Part shown: positions 51,944 to 63,709 of the stretch, in pieces | How positions within the stretch are numbered: the first letter of the stretch is position 1 | How the letters are laid out: each line of letters starts with the position of its first letter | DNA from: Medakamo hakoo | Taxonomy: Eukaryota; Chlorophyta; Trebouxiophyceae; Coccomyxaceae | Assembly (NCBI GenBank): GCA_026636295.1 | Contig: CP089453.1 | Coordinates: 62,001-126,000, forward strand | Reading direction: 5' to 3' | Length of the DNA stretch: 64,000 bases | Notes under the pieces: model-generated | Databases searched by the model: none | What the model saw: the letters and a program-made list of their open reading frames with translations, nothing else | Told to the model about the DNA's origin: nothing | Position numbers and translations under genes: made by a program

Positions 51944-52101
51944 TTTTCTGCGGTATTTTTTTGGTCGTCGAAACGATGCCGGAGTGTCGTGTCTTTCGCT
52001 TCACTCCATTTTTTTTTCTCGCAGAATTCCGACACGCCACACCAGCCCTTCGATCTCGCGAGCCGGTCCTCTCACACACGCAGTGCATTGTCCTTCTTGC
52101 C

Positions 52102-53159
<1,058 letters not shown>

Positions 53160-54421
53160 TCACTCCGCGCCGACGCCGCCGCCGCCGCCGTCGCCACCAC
53201 CGCCCGCGGTTTTCGCGGCTTCCTTGGCCGCCGCGTACGCCTCCATCTCCTTGTCCAGGTCCTCCATCGTCACCGCCGGGTCGCCGTGGTGGTGGCCGCG
53301 CCCACCGCCGCCCCGCCCACCGCCGCCGCCCCGCCCGCCGCGGTACGGCCCGCCGACGGGGACGACGACCCGCCGCGCGCCGGGCGCGGTCAGGCCGCGG
53401 CCGCCGCCGCCGCCCGCGGGCACGACGACCTGGACCGTCCTCCCGGCCGCCGGCCCGCCGAGCCCGCGGTGCTGCTGCTGCCATTGCGCCGGGTGGCCGC
53501 CCCAGCCCGGCGGCGCGACGACGGGCGGGCCGCCCCACGGCCCGCCGGGCCACGGGTGGCCGCCCCACGTCGGCGGGTGCGGCGGGAACGCGCCGCCGGG
53601 AGGGTACGCCCACGGCGCGTGCCCGGGCGCGGTGGGCGGCACGCCCGCCGGCGCGGCGCCGCCGACGGCAAGGCCGGACGCCAGGGTGCGCGCCCCGCCG
53701 CCGCCCGGCTCGATGACGACGACCCGCATGGCCACGCCGTCCAGTGCAACGCCGTCGTACGTCGCGACCGCTTTCAGCGCGTCCGCCCGCTTGCCAAACG
53801 TCAGCGTGGCGGCGCCGCCGCCCTTTTCCATGAAGGGCGGGCGTTCCAGTTTGGCCACGGCTTCAAAGAGCTCGCGCACTTCGTCGCGCGTCACGCGCGG
53901 GCCCAGGTTGGAGACGCGCACCTGGACGGTCGTTCCGGCCACGGTGCCACCGCCTGCGGCAAACGCGGGGTTGGCGGCGAAAAACGTGCCGCGGCGGGAC
54001 TGCGGGTAGCCGGGCGGGTGGGATGCGGACGCGGACGCGTTATCCAGGGCCGCTTTCTGTCATGTTTCGGTGAGAGGAGGGGCGGCGGGACGGCCCGGAT
54101 GAGACAGCAGGCACAGGAAGGGGGGGGGGGCCAGGAAGGTTGCTGGCCGATGGAAAAAAAAACGCCCACGCAAGAGACGGCCCCACTCACACTCACCGGC
54201 ACGATCAACACGCGGGGCTTGCCGTCCGGGCCGCCGCCCATCTTGCGGACGCCGGCCACGCCGCCGACGCCGAGCGGTCCGCCACGGCCGCGCCCACCCG
54301 CGGACGAGCCGCGCGGAGCGCCGCGTCCACGGCCACGGCCACGCCCAGCCGAACGGCTCGCGCTGATGATGTCGTCCAGGGACATGCCTAAGGCGGCGGT
54401 CTTGTCCGGGGCGTTCTCCAT
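53160..54421 (-). CDS. ALYREF: ALYREF/THO4 mRNA export adaptor
   Basis: Two exons, 54421-54197 and 54056-53160, give 373 residues. The N-terminal UAP56-binding motif is ALGMSLDDIISASRS, followed by an RGRGRGRG box. The RRM runs from about residue 122 to 200: TTVQVRVSNLGPRVTRDEVRELFEAV, AATLTFGKRADALKAV, VALDGVAMRVVVIEP. After a Gly/Pro/Trp-rich stretch and a second RGG box (GGRGGGGGRGGGGRG), the C-terminal motif VTMEDLDKEMEAYAAA gives the second UAP56-binding site. It is an adaptor of the TREX complex, loading mRNA for export. It is longer than most ALYREF (about 250) because of the Gly/Pro/Trp linker. The start is only 98 bp from the divergent gene at 54520. Confidence 0.92.
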
Positions 54422-54519
54422 TTGGTTTGTAGAGCTCCCCCGTAGCCCACCTGACGAAGAGAAAAAAAAAACTGGGAAAAGTGGGTCTGTGCAACAGAGC
54501 GCCGACCAAAAAAAAACGC

Positions 54520-55617
54520 ATGCAAGAAGCCGAGGCGCCCGCAGCGGGCGCCTCGGGCGCCCGAGCCGATGGCGCCGGCCTGGCCGACGACCTGCACGCC
54601 CTGGAAGCGGCTCCCACATTCGGCTTGAATGCGCGGGAACTCATCCTGCGCGCAGCAGCAGCCGCAGACGACGACGATGACGACCTCGCCTTCGCGCCCG
54701 TCGGCGCCGCACCAGCTGCGGCCGCGGCCGACCGGCGGGCGGCCGCGGTCGCGGCCGGCCGGGCCCTGGCGGCGGCCTGGCCACAAGCCGAGAAACCTTT
54801 CCCGGACTTGATCAAGAACGCCAAAGTGCCGCGGTCGGACCGGGTCCCCGTCCTGGCGCGCCTGGCGGGCGAGCACCTCGCGCTCGCGCTGGACGCCCGC
54901 CTGGGCGGGCGCGTCGACTGGGCGCGGCCGCCGGCCGCCCTCATGGCCCTGTCCACGGCTGGGGAACGGGCAGCGGCCACAGCAGCCGCCAAAGCCCAGG
55001 AAAGGGGCTTGTACGCGTCGGCGACGGGCGGGGGGGCGTACCGGGCGCGCGCGGGGCGGGCGAGCGCGGTGGAGGCGACCGACAGTGCGCGCGCTCCAGC
55101 GCCGCCCCCGCCCAGGCCCAGGAAGCCGCAGCCGCGGTCGCGCCCTGCGCCCGACCCGGTCCTGGCCCGCCGGGCGGCGCCCGACCCACGCCCACCGCCG
55201 CGCAAGCGGGCGAGGGAGGAGGAGGCGGATGTGACAGTGGCGGCACCGTCGGCGGGGCTCGCCTGGACGGCCGACCCGGCAGCGGCCACGGACCCGGCCG
55301 CCGCCGCCGCCGCGAGTGAGGTTGGGCGCGAACTGGCGGCGTTACTGAAAGACGCTGTCCAACCGCTCGTCTCATCAGGCGAGTGCCGCCAAGATGCCGC
55401 CGACGCAGGTGCCGCGTCCGCGCTGCGCAAGGTGCTGGCGTCGCACGCTGCAGACGCGCTCTCCGGGCGGCGCGATTTCATCGGACAGCGGAAAGACAAG
55501 CTGGCGGACTTTGCGGTGGCGTGCGCGCGCACAGCCGAGTCGCGGGCGGTGCGGGCGGACAAAGCCGCTCGGGCGGACCGGGCCGCGCGGTGGGGTGCGG
55601 AAGCAGCTAGGAAGTAG
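54520..55617 (+). CDS. Unknown Ala-rich, probably nuclear protein
   Basis: A single exon encodes 365 residues. The first ATG with good context is at 54520; the frame upstream begins only with GTG. Recognisable parts are a short acidic run (ADDDDDDLAF), a conserved-looking helical stretch AAAWPQAEKPFPDLIKNAKVPRSDRVPVLARLAGEHLALALDARLGG, a Pro/Arg-rich linker with a basic RKRAREEE nuclear signal, and a C-terminal charged helix (RKDKLADFAVACARTAESRAVRADKAARADRAARW). I do not recognise the family. The 98-bp divergent spacing to ALYREF suggests shared regulation. It converges on CAP-G with 88 bp between stops. Confidence 0.62.
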   Translation: MQEAEAPAAGASGARADGAGLADDLHALEAAPTFGLNARELILRAAAAADDDDDDLAFAPVGAAPAAAAADRRAAAVAAGRALAAAWPQAEKPFPDLIKNAKVPRSDRVPVLARLAGEHLALALDARLGGRVDWARPPAALMALSTAGERAAATAAAKAQERGLYASATGGGAYRARAGRASAVEATDSARAPAPPPPRPRKPQPRSRPAPDPVLARRAAPDPRPPPRKRAREEEADVTVAAPSAGLAWTADPAAATDPAAAAAASEVGRELAALLKDAVQPLVSSGECRQDAADAGAASALRKVLASHAADALSGRRDFIGQRKDKLADFAVACARTAESRAVRADKAARADRAARWGAEAARK

Positions 55618-55705
55618 AAAACACACACGTGTAGACGAAAAAAAAAAAAACATGTCCATTCCATGGTTTGGGCACCCGACCCACCCACCACTTCCCATCT
55701 CTCAC

Positions 55706-57778
55706 TCAACGCCCACCCGCGTTTTCGTCCGCCAGGGCCGCCCGCGTCCGCCGCCTGGGAGCCGGAGCAGCAGTGGCCGTGGCGGCAGGCGCGTCCGACG
55801 CGGCCTTGGCAGCGCCTGCAGTCCGGCGCGGGCGGCGGGCGGCAGGCGCGGGCGCGGGTGCGGCGACTGGCGCCGTGTTTTCGCTCGGCGCGCCTTCTTC
55901 ATCACTGCCGCCCGCCGCCACCACCACCGTCGTCGCGGCCGCCTCCTCTTCCGGCGCGGCGGGCGGCGCCGGTCCAGCGTCTTCCTCCTCCTCCGTCATG
56001 CCCTCAGCTTCCGAGTCGGACGGTTGGAGCGTGACCAGGGCGCGGCGGGCCGCGACGGCGGCCGTGCGCCGCGCGCGCGTGGGGAGGGCCGCCTCACCAC
56101 TGCCACCGCCGCCGCCACTCCGCCCGCCCGCCAGCTCGGCCGCAAAGGGCAGCGGCGCGCCGCCGACCACGGTCGGGTCGGCAAGCGGGTCGTTAGTGTT
56201 CAGGGAGGATAGGTCGACGGCCGGAGGTGATGCGACGCCGGAGGCCGCGGGCGTCGGGCCGGTTGGTTCGGCCGGCGCGCCGCCGCCGCCAGCGACGCCT
56301 CCACCCTCTTCTCCCTCTTCTTCTTCTTCTTCCAGGCCGGCCGCCGCCAGCATGTCCGCCACGTCCTCCGCGGCCGGCTGCTGGCCAGACGTGGCTTCGC
56401 CCGTAAAGCCCGTGGGGCGCCGGCTGGACGGCCCACCGCCGTAGCGCCGGGCCAGGGACGCGGCCTCGCGCGCGGCGGCGGTCCCGGCAGGCAGCGCGGC
56501 CGCTGCCGCACACGCCGCCGCCGCCAGGCGCGGCTCGGCGGGCGCGCCCCTCGGAGGAGGTGGCAACACGCCCGCCAAGCTCACGAGAGCGGTGGCGTAG
56601 GCTTTGGCGGCCGGGACGGAGCCGACGCGCGCCGCTTCGGCGAGGAGGGCCGCGCCGGTCGCGGCGGCCGCGCCATCCCACTCGTCTGCAGGCCGCATGA
56701 GCGCGCCCTTGCGCCCGCGCGCCCAGCCGTGCGGAGCGGCAAATGCCGTCGCCAGGATGTCGCCCACGTACCGGAGCAGTTGGACGGCGGACGCGATGGC
56801 GGCAGCTTTCCCGCCGGCGCCGGCGGTGGTGGGGCCGCCGGCGCCTCCCGCCATCGCCGCACGCGCCGCGGGGAGGGCCGCCGCAGCCAGCAGCGCCGCC
56901 GCCCGGGGCCCCGCCGCCGCGTACAGCGGGAAGAAGACGGCCAGGACTTGACGGGCGCGGGGGGCAGAGGACGCGTCCCCTCGTGCCACAATGCCCAACA
57001 GCCGGGCCAGGGCGGCCGGCGCGTGGCAGGCGTCGACTTCCGGCTGCGGCGCGGCCGCGGGCGCCGAACGGTGGAGCAGCAGCTTTGCCAGCCCTTCCGC
57101 CGCCGCTTCGCCAGTGTCCCGGGCCGCCGGGTCGGGGTCGTCGATGGCGGTGAGGGCGTCGCATAAAATCAGGGCGGCGGGGCGGGCGGACGCGGCGCCG
57201 CCGGGCGTGGCGGGCGTCGGGCCCCCCGCGGCCGTGGAGGGAGGCGAGGCCGTCGGGTCGGGCGGCGCGAGGAGCGGCCGGCCACCACTGCCGCCGCCAT
57301 CGCTTCCACTCGCCGCCACGAGCGCGGCGTGCATGGCGTCCAGGGCCCGGGGTCCACGGACGAGAGCCGCGTCGGCAAGGGCTTCCACCGCAGCAGACCG
57401 GGCGCGCGGACCCGCGCCAGAGGCGCCCGCGCCTGCCGCGCCGGCGCGCAGCAGCGCGAGTGCGGCCGCGGCTTCGCCCGCGTCGGCCGTCGCGAGCGCG
57501 AGCAGCCCGGCCGCCCGGGCCGCGTCGGCGCGCACGCCTTCGTCCGCGTGGCACAGGGCAGGGGCGACGAGAGCGGACCGCAGGTCGGGTTCCACGCGCA
57601 GCAGGCGGGCGCCCGGCGGCGCGGGCGGCAGGCCGGAGACGGCCTCTCCTCCCTCCCCGCTCGAAAACACGGCCCCGCGCGGCGCGCGCGCGGGCAGCGT
57701 GCACCGCAGCAGCAGGCACGCCGCCGCCAGGCACGCCCGCCAGGCTGGGGCTTGGCCGGCGGGGGCGGGCAGAGGGGA

Positions 57779-57809
<31 letters not shown>

Positions 57810-59826
57810 TCCAAGGGCAGCCAGGCGTTGATGGACGCCAGAACGGCGGGGGCGACTTCGGCCGGGCGCGCCGACGCGGCGGCCGCCAGGCCCGCCAGCG
57901 CGTCCGCCCAGGGCCCGTCCAGCCACCCGGGCGCGGCGGCCCGGGCCAGCAAATCAGCCAGCAGGCTGACAGCCGCCGCCCGCCCCGCCGCGTCGGCCAG
58001 GTCCATGCCCGCCGCGGCCGTGCGGACGAGCTGGCGCGCGGCAAACCGGGCGGACGAGGCGGCCGCGCCGTCCCCCGCAGCAGCAGCCGCGTCGGACGCG
58101 GCGATGCAGCCGCGCACCAGGGCCGCCATGTCCGCCACGCAGGCGGGCAGAGCCGCTTCCAGGGCAGACAGGCAGTCGCCGGCGGCCGCGGCTTCCACGG
58201 CGGCGGGCGCGCCCGACGCGGCGGCGGCCGCGCGGCCCTTGGCGGCCGCTTTGTCGGCCAACAGGGAGGCGACCACCCGCCACAGCAGGGCTTCCTCGCC
58301 CGACATGGCCAGGTCCGGGGAGGGCGGCGGCGGGGGCGGCGAGGCGGACGACGCCAGTGGAAGGGGCGGCGGCGGCGGCGGCGGCGTGCCTTCCGCGACG
58401 GGCGCCAGGCAGCCGCTGCCGCCAGGCGGTGGAGCCGCGCCACCAAACCTGGGCGCGCCCGCGTCGACGCCATCCCCGACCGCCGCCGCCACCCGGCGCA
58501 GGCCCGCCCCCGCGTCCGCCGCCGCCCGGGCCAAGGCTTCCGGGCGCAGTCGCCCCGCGGCGTCCAGGGCCGTCAGCGCTGCCTCCGCTTCGGCCTCGTG
58601 CGCTTCCACGTCCAGGGTGGAGAGCAACACCCCGACGTCGCCCTCACACCCGGCGTCCAGCCACCGTTCCAGCATGCCGCGCGCCGCGGAGGAGACGGTG
58701 GGCGACCGGTCGCCCAAGCCACGGGACAACAACAGGGCGCGGGTCTCCATGGTCAGGGCGGCCAGAGGGACTTTTTCGGCGAGGACGACGTAGACGGCGC
58801 GGCGGACGCCGTCGTCCACGTCCCGCGTCCGGGCGACGAGCGCCGGCAGGGTGCGATCGCACACGGCCAGCGACGCAATGATGGTTTTACGCACGTCTTT
58901 TGATTTCTCACGGGCGAGCAAAGACAGGTACGCGCCCGTGACGGCGTCGTCTTCGAAACCACCAGCGTCGCCCGGGTCGGCCAGGCGAGCCAGCACCGCC
59001 GCCGCGGCAGCGCGGACGCCCGGGACTTTGTCCAACAGGCGCACCGTCATGGTGGATTGGAGCCGGTCTGCGACGGACGCGGACAAGTCCCCATCCGGGC
59101 CCTGGGCGTTGAGGGCCGCGGCGAGCAGGCCGCACGCGCGCGCGCGCGCGCCACGGTCGGCGGCCGCGGACGTCGTCGCCAGGTGCTCAAACAGGCGTTC
59201 CACCAGGGCGTCGCCCGCGGAGAGAGCAGCCTCGGCATCTGGGAAAGCGGACGCGGGCGGCCGGGTCCCCGAAAAAGTGGCGATGAAGCGGAGGGCCCGG
59301 TCGGCGTGTGGGTTGGTGGACTGATGGAATGGAGGGGTGGTGAGGGATGGTCGTGAGCGTTTTTTTTTTTGCGTGACGTCGACAGGGCATTGCACCGTCT
59401 CGGACGGCCGTGCATTGCAGCGCGCAAGTCCTTGGACGCGTCCAGGCCACCGAGGCTGCGGGTGGAGGCTGTGTGGGAGGCCATTCACAGCCAGCGCGGC
59501 GGCCCCAGACACAGTGCTGCCGCATTGCGCGCGCGCGCCGGTTGTGTGCTGGGCCCGTCCCGCCTCCCTCTGCCCAGCCCACAGTCCCTCCTCCCGGCCC
59601 CACGACTCACCGGCGGGATGGTCAGCAAGTAGTCCACGCAGGCACTCAACTCCTCCCAAAAGGCGTCCTCGCCCTTGGCCGCCAGGTGCGCCCACAGGTG
59701 CGGTGCGAGCTTGCCGTGTGCGGCCGCGGAGGACGTGTCCTGGGCGCGGTTGAGCAGGGCGCCGATGGAGGACGAAGAGGGTGGAGGGCGGGCGGAGGCG
59801 GCGGCGCCTCGCGCGCGTGGGGGCAT
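55706..59826 (-). CDS. CAP-G: Condensin I subunit CAP-G (YCG1/NCAPG)
   Basis: Two exons, 59826-59611 and 59320-55706, give 1276 residues. The start region IGALLNRAQDTSSAAAHGKLAPHLWAHL is followed by the HEAT solenoid: HADRALRFIATFSG, LVERLFEHLATTSAAADRGARARACGLLAAALN, MTVRLLDKVPGVRAAAAAVLARLADP, RKTIIASLAVCDRTLPALVARTRDVDDGVRRAVYVVLAEKV, RALLLSRGLGDRSPTVSSAARGMLERWL. These correspond to the condensin HEAT region that binds kleisin CAP-H and DNA. The C-terminal part is Ala/Pro-rich with DPLADPTVVGG and ends in basic TRAALADENAGGR. Condensin compacts mitotic chromosomes. Length is a little above the family norm because of low-complexity inserts. Confidence 0.88.
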
Positions 59827-60231
59827 GGTGTGGTTGTTGTCGAGGCGTCGCGCGTGCCGGGCGCGACCAAAAAAAACTTTCCCCGGCTGTCTGTCGCACG
59901 CACAGGACAAAACGCGGCAGTGGGAGGCGCGTCTCCGCGAGGGCAGACGAAGAATCGCGGAGGGCCGCAGCGCGGGCCGGCGCGCGACGCCACCGAACAC
60001 TCGCGGGCCTCTTCAGGCCCATCTCGACCGCCCGCTGTGAGAGACAGGTCCCAGGCTCATCGCCCCTGACCGGGCATTTGCGTGCGCGCGGCCGCCCGCG
60101 TCCCGCCTGCGGGCGTGTTTTTTTCTTCTCCGCCCCGACAGCGGAGCGGGGCCACCTCGGCCCGCCCCGACCTCGACCTGCCCATCCCACTTTATTCCAT
60201 CTTTCGTGCGACGGGCGACGAGCCAACAAAA
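59827..60231. other. Divergent intergenic region, 405 bp
   Basis: It lies between the CAP-G and R3H-associated gene starts. It contains an A8 tract at about 59869-59876, a T8 tract near 60117 and a TTTATTCC stretch 40 bp before the plus-strand ATG. No coding sequence is supported. Confidence 0.4.
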
Positions 60232-61398
60232 ATGGCCCGCACCCAGCACCGGGCCCCCTTCCTCATGCCAGACGGCCGGTCCTTGGCTTCCGTCTTGGCC
60301 GCGGAAGCGTCCCGGGAAGATGCCGTCGTCCGCCGCGGGCGGGCGGTGCGCGCGTCGCACGGCGCGCGCGCGCACGAGCGCCGGTGGCGGCAGCAGGCCG
60401 CGGCGGTGGAAGCGACGACCGCGGCCGCCACTGTCTCAACCTCCGACCAGGACTCGTCCTTGGCCGGCGACCTGGACCTGGCCCGCCTGGGCCGCGCCAA
60501 GGCCCGGCGCGCGCTCAACGAACGCGTGCTGCGCGTCCTCGCCGGCCCGCTGACCTGGCAAACCATTCGCGGCCTGTACTTGCCCGCGCCCTTTGGCGGC
60601 GGTGGCCCTCCGCCGGCCCTGTCCCGCGTCTTGCCAGGCGCAGACGGCGCGGAAGTCTGGGAAAACTTCCGGTCCGTCGACCCGGACCGCCAGGACAGGG
60701 CGCTGGCGGCGTGGGAGGCGCACCTGGAGGCGGCGCGGCGGCGGGCGGCGCCGGGCCCGGCCCACCGGCCGGGCGACGCCGAGTCCGCGGCGGCGGCCGC
60801 CGCGACCGCCGGCCTGCGCGCCTGGGCGGCCGTGTGCCCGCGGTCGCGCGAGTCCTTGAAACGGGCCGGGCCGGCGCGCGTCGACGCGTTGGAGGCGCCC
60901 GTGCTCTTGTGGCTGGCGGGCCACCAGGCCGCGGCAGAGCGGCGAGCCGGTGACGCGGACGGGGCGGCGACCCCTCCTCCGCCAGCCTCCCTCCACGTGC
61001 CCGCGCCCGACGCGTGGGGCCGGGCCCTAATTTACGGCCTGGCGGAATTTCACGGCGGCTTACGGGTGCGACGGGACGGGGAGGCGGGGCTGTGCATGAG
61101 GTTGCCAGCGGCCGGGGATGGAGACGTGGCGGACGCAGCAGCGGGCGACGGAGGAGGGGATGAGCCGGCCGCGCCGACGGCCTCGCACGACTCGTGCGAG
61201 GATGACGGCGCCCGCTTCCCTGCACCCGACACGCCCCGCTCGTCCGTCCTGTCCCCCGCGGCCGTGCCGCCCGCGTCATGCGGCGACGTGTTGGCCGCGT
61301 TTGCCGCCGCGCGCGCGGGTGGGCCCGGCGCGACGCCGGGTGGGTGCCTGCGCGACCTGCTGCTCGAACACGCGGCCGCGGGTGGCGGGGCAGCGTGA
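60232..61398 (+). CDS. R3H-associated domain protein (R3HDM4-like)
   Basis: A single exon encodes 388 residues, with the ATG at 60232 directly after ACAAAA. The N-terminal half (RALNERVLRVLAGPLTWQTIRGLYLPAP, WENFRSVDPDRQDRALAAWEAHLEAA) matches the helical R3H-associated domain. After a charged linker, ALEAPVLLWLAGH and WGRALIYGLAEFHGGLRVRR resemble an R3H motif (R-x-x-x-H-x-x-A-x-x-x-x-L), although the canonical R-x3-H is not intact (GLAEFHG). R3H domains bind single-stranded nucleic acid. The tail is an acidic, Ser-rich low-complexity region ending in a Leu-rich helix. The assignment is moderate. It converges on the ZNG1 gene. Confidence 0.6.
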   Translation: MARTQHRAPFLMPDGRSLASVLAAEASREDAVVRRGRAVRASHGARAHERRWRQQAAAVEATTAAATVSTSDQDSSLAGDLDLARLGRAKARRALNERVLRVLAGPLTWQTIRGLYLPAPFGGGGPPPALSRVLPGADGAEVWENFRSVDPDRQDRALAAWEAHLEAARRRAAPGPAHRPGDAESAAAAAATAGLRAWAAVCPRSRESLKRAGPARVDALEAPVLLWLAGHQAAAERRAGDADGAATPPPPASLHVPAPDAWGRALIYGLAEFHGGLRVRRDGEAGLCMRLPAAGDGDVADAAAGDGGGDEPAAPTASHDSCEDDGARFPAPDTPRSSVLSPAAVPPASCGDVLAAFAAARAGGPGATPGGCLRDLLLEHAAAGGGAA

Positions 61399-61521
61399 GA
61401 GTGATAGAGTTTTGTGTGTGTGAAAAAAAAAGAATTTGAAGGCGCAAGGTTAAAAAAAAACACGCGCGACCGTGTTGCTGCCCCACCCACCCCCCTGGCT
61501 TGTCCCTCTCCCACCCTCCAC

Positions 61522-61569
61522 GGGGTGGATGGATTCCATCCACCCCACCACTGGCCGGCTCAGCCGGCC
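61522..61569. other. Two adjacent perfect hairpins between convergent genes
   Basis: GGGGTGGATGG (61522-61532) pairs with CCATCCACCCC (61536-61546) across a 3-nt loop. GGCCGGC (61553-61559) pairs with GCCGGCC (61563-61569) across another 3-nt loop. They lie in the 189-bp spacer between the R3H-associated gene stop (61398) and the ZNG1 stop (61588) and would form on either transcript. A role in 3'-end formation or mRNA stability is inferred. Confidence 0.75.
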
Positions 61570-61587
61570 CCCACACTGTCCACCCAT

Positions 61588-63570
61588 TCAAGCCGGCGCG
61601 CCGTCGTGCGCCGGGTCGGGTGACGACGCGTTGAACGTGGCGGTGTACGCCTCCATTTCCGCGTCATCCAACAAAGCCCCGTCCAGCTGCGCCGAAATGG
61701 CGGCCTCGTCCATGCCCGCGCCGATGAAGACAATCTCCTGGCGCCGGTCGCCGACGCCCGGCGCGAAGTCGCCGAGGATGACGGACCGCTGCGCCGCCTC
61801 GGCCGGCCAGTCCTCGTCGGGGACGGCCGCCCACCAGTCGCCTTCATCCCGGATCTCGAAGTGTTGGCCGGCGTGCGACCAGTAAAAGGCCGTGGCGTGG
61901 GAGTGCGACATCCACAGGAAGCCTTTGGAGCGGAGGACGGTCTGGATGGGGGAGGGCGGGCCGGCCGGCGCCGCCGCCTGGCCGGGTCCGCCGGCGCCTT
62001 CCCCGCCGCCCGCCCCACCCACCGCGCCGTCTTCCAGGGCCGCATTCGTCGCGACGGGCAGCCAGCGCAGGACCAGTTCCCGCAGGCGGGCCGGGTGGAA
62101 GGGCCGGCGCCGGGCGTAGACGAAGGACCGGATGCCGAAACGCGCGGCGGCCGTCGTTTCCTGGCGCTTTTTCTTTTTCGCGTGGTCGTGGTCGTGGTGG
62201 CCGTGGCCGTGGCCGTGGTGGTCGTGCTTGTGGTCGTGCGTGCAGGCCGCGCCGTCGGCCCCGCACTCAGGCCCGTGCTTGTGTTCGTGGTGGTGGTGGC
62301 CGTGGCCGTGGCCGTGGCCGTGGTGGTGGCCGTGGTCGCCGTGGCTGTGGTCGTGGCCGCACCCGCCGGCCGACCCGCCGGCGGGGTGCCCACCACCCGC
62401 CGCCCGCCCATCCTCGCCCGTCGCCGCGCACACGGCACACCCGCCACCGCCGCCGCCGCCGCCCTCCTCTTCCGTCTCCGCCGCCGCCAGGGCCGTCGCG
62501 TGCGCGACCGCCCCACGGTGCTGGCCTTCGACGTTCAGCCCCGCCACGAGGGCGGGCGCGGCGCCCCGCCCAAAGACGGCTTCGACGTCGACGGCGCCGC
62601 GGACGCAGTCGTGGATGCGGGCCAGCGGGTTCAGGGCGGACACGATGGCGTGCAAGGACGCCAGCTGCGCCGGCCCGCCGCCCAGCTGGTCCGTCTTGTT
62701 GAGGATGACGTAGTCAGCGCACTCCACCTGTTCGACCAGCAGGTCCACGACCGGCCGCAGCGTCCCTCCCTCGCCCAGGTCGGGGCGGGCGGCCAGCGGC
62801 GCCCGGGACGCGTAGTCCCGGACAAAGGTGGCGGAATCCACGATGGTGACCATGGTGTCCAGGCGGACGCGGGCGGCGAGGGGGTGGCCCGCCGCGACGG
62901 CCTCCGCAAACTTGTCGCGGATGTTTTGGGGTTCGGCGACGCCCGAATTTTCCAGGACGATGCGGTCGTAGGACGACCCACGGGCGTCGGCCAAGGCCAG
63001 CAGCTGTTCAAAGGAGCCGAAGAGCTCGTCCTGGATGGAGCAGCCTGTTGTTGGTGAGGCGGGGGGGGGGGGAGTGGTGAGCGCGAGCAGGAGGGGAGGG
63101 TTGGATGGAAAACGGCGGCGAAATAAAAAACACAACCTCCCGCCCCCAACAATTCTCTCAACGCACAAGCACAGCCGTTGGCCAGCTCCACCGTGTCCGC
63201 CAGGTCGGCCGTCGTCGTCGTCGGGTTCTGACCGTCCTCGTCCCCGCCGCCAGCCCGGGCCCGGTCGTTGCGGACGAGCTTGGCGTCAATGTTCACGGAC
63301 GCGACGTCGTTGACGACGCAGCCGATCTTCATGCCCGATTTTTCGAGCAGGTGGCGGAGGAGGGTGGTCTTGCCTGTGCGTGTGGTGTAGGCGTGGGTGG
63401 GTGCGTGTCAGTGTGCTGACGTAAAGGGCGCGTGCTGTGCCGCCGGCCAGCAGCGCGCGCGCTCGTCGCAATGCTTGTTCATCGTCCGCTCCCTCTCTCT
63501 CACCTGCGCCCAGGAACCCGGACAGCATGGTCACAGGGACGACGTCCTTGGACGGCGGGTTCGCCGCCAT
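61588..63570 (-). CDS. ZNG1: CobW/ZNG1-type zinc-transferring GTPase with His-rich insert
   Basis: Three exons, 63570-63504, 63373-63167 and 63044-61588, give 576 residues. The split codons rebuild Walker A GFLGAGKTTLLRH at residues about 18-30 and the metal site NGCACCSIQDEL (C-x-C-C). Other G motifs are IVLENSGVAEPQ and YVILNKTD. The CobW C-terminal domain has FVYARRRPFHPARLRELV, RSKGFLWMSHSHATAFYWSHAGQHFEI and RRQEIVFIGAGMD. ZNG1 hands zinc to client proteins such as methionine aminopeptidase. Its N terminus here, MAANPPSKDVVPVTMLSGFLG, has no clear family CPxLV client-binding motif. An insert at about 62165-62390 is packed with His (HGHGHGHGHHHH and similar) and four Cys, a likely zinc store or sensor. 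It is tandem with RPC11, 139 bp downstream of its stop. Confidence 0.88.
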
Positions 63571-63709
63571 GGTTGTGTGTGTGCGTTGAGGGGGGAGGGA
63601 TGCGTGGACGGCCGCAAAGAGACAAAGAATGAGAGAGTGTGGGGGGGACTCTTGCCGCCTGCGCGCGCGCCAAAAAAAAAAACCATCCATCATCTAACAA
63701 GCGCTCCCC

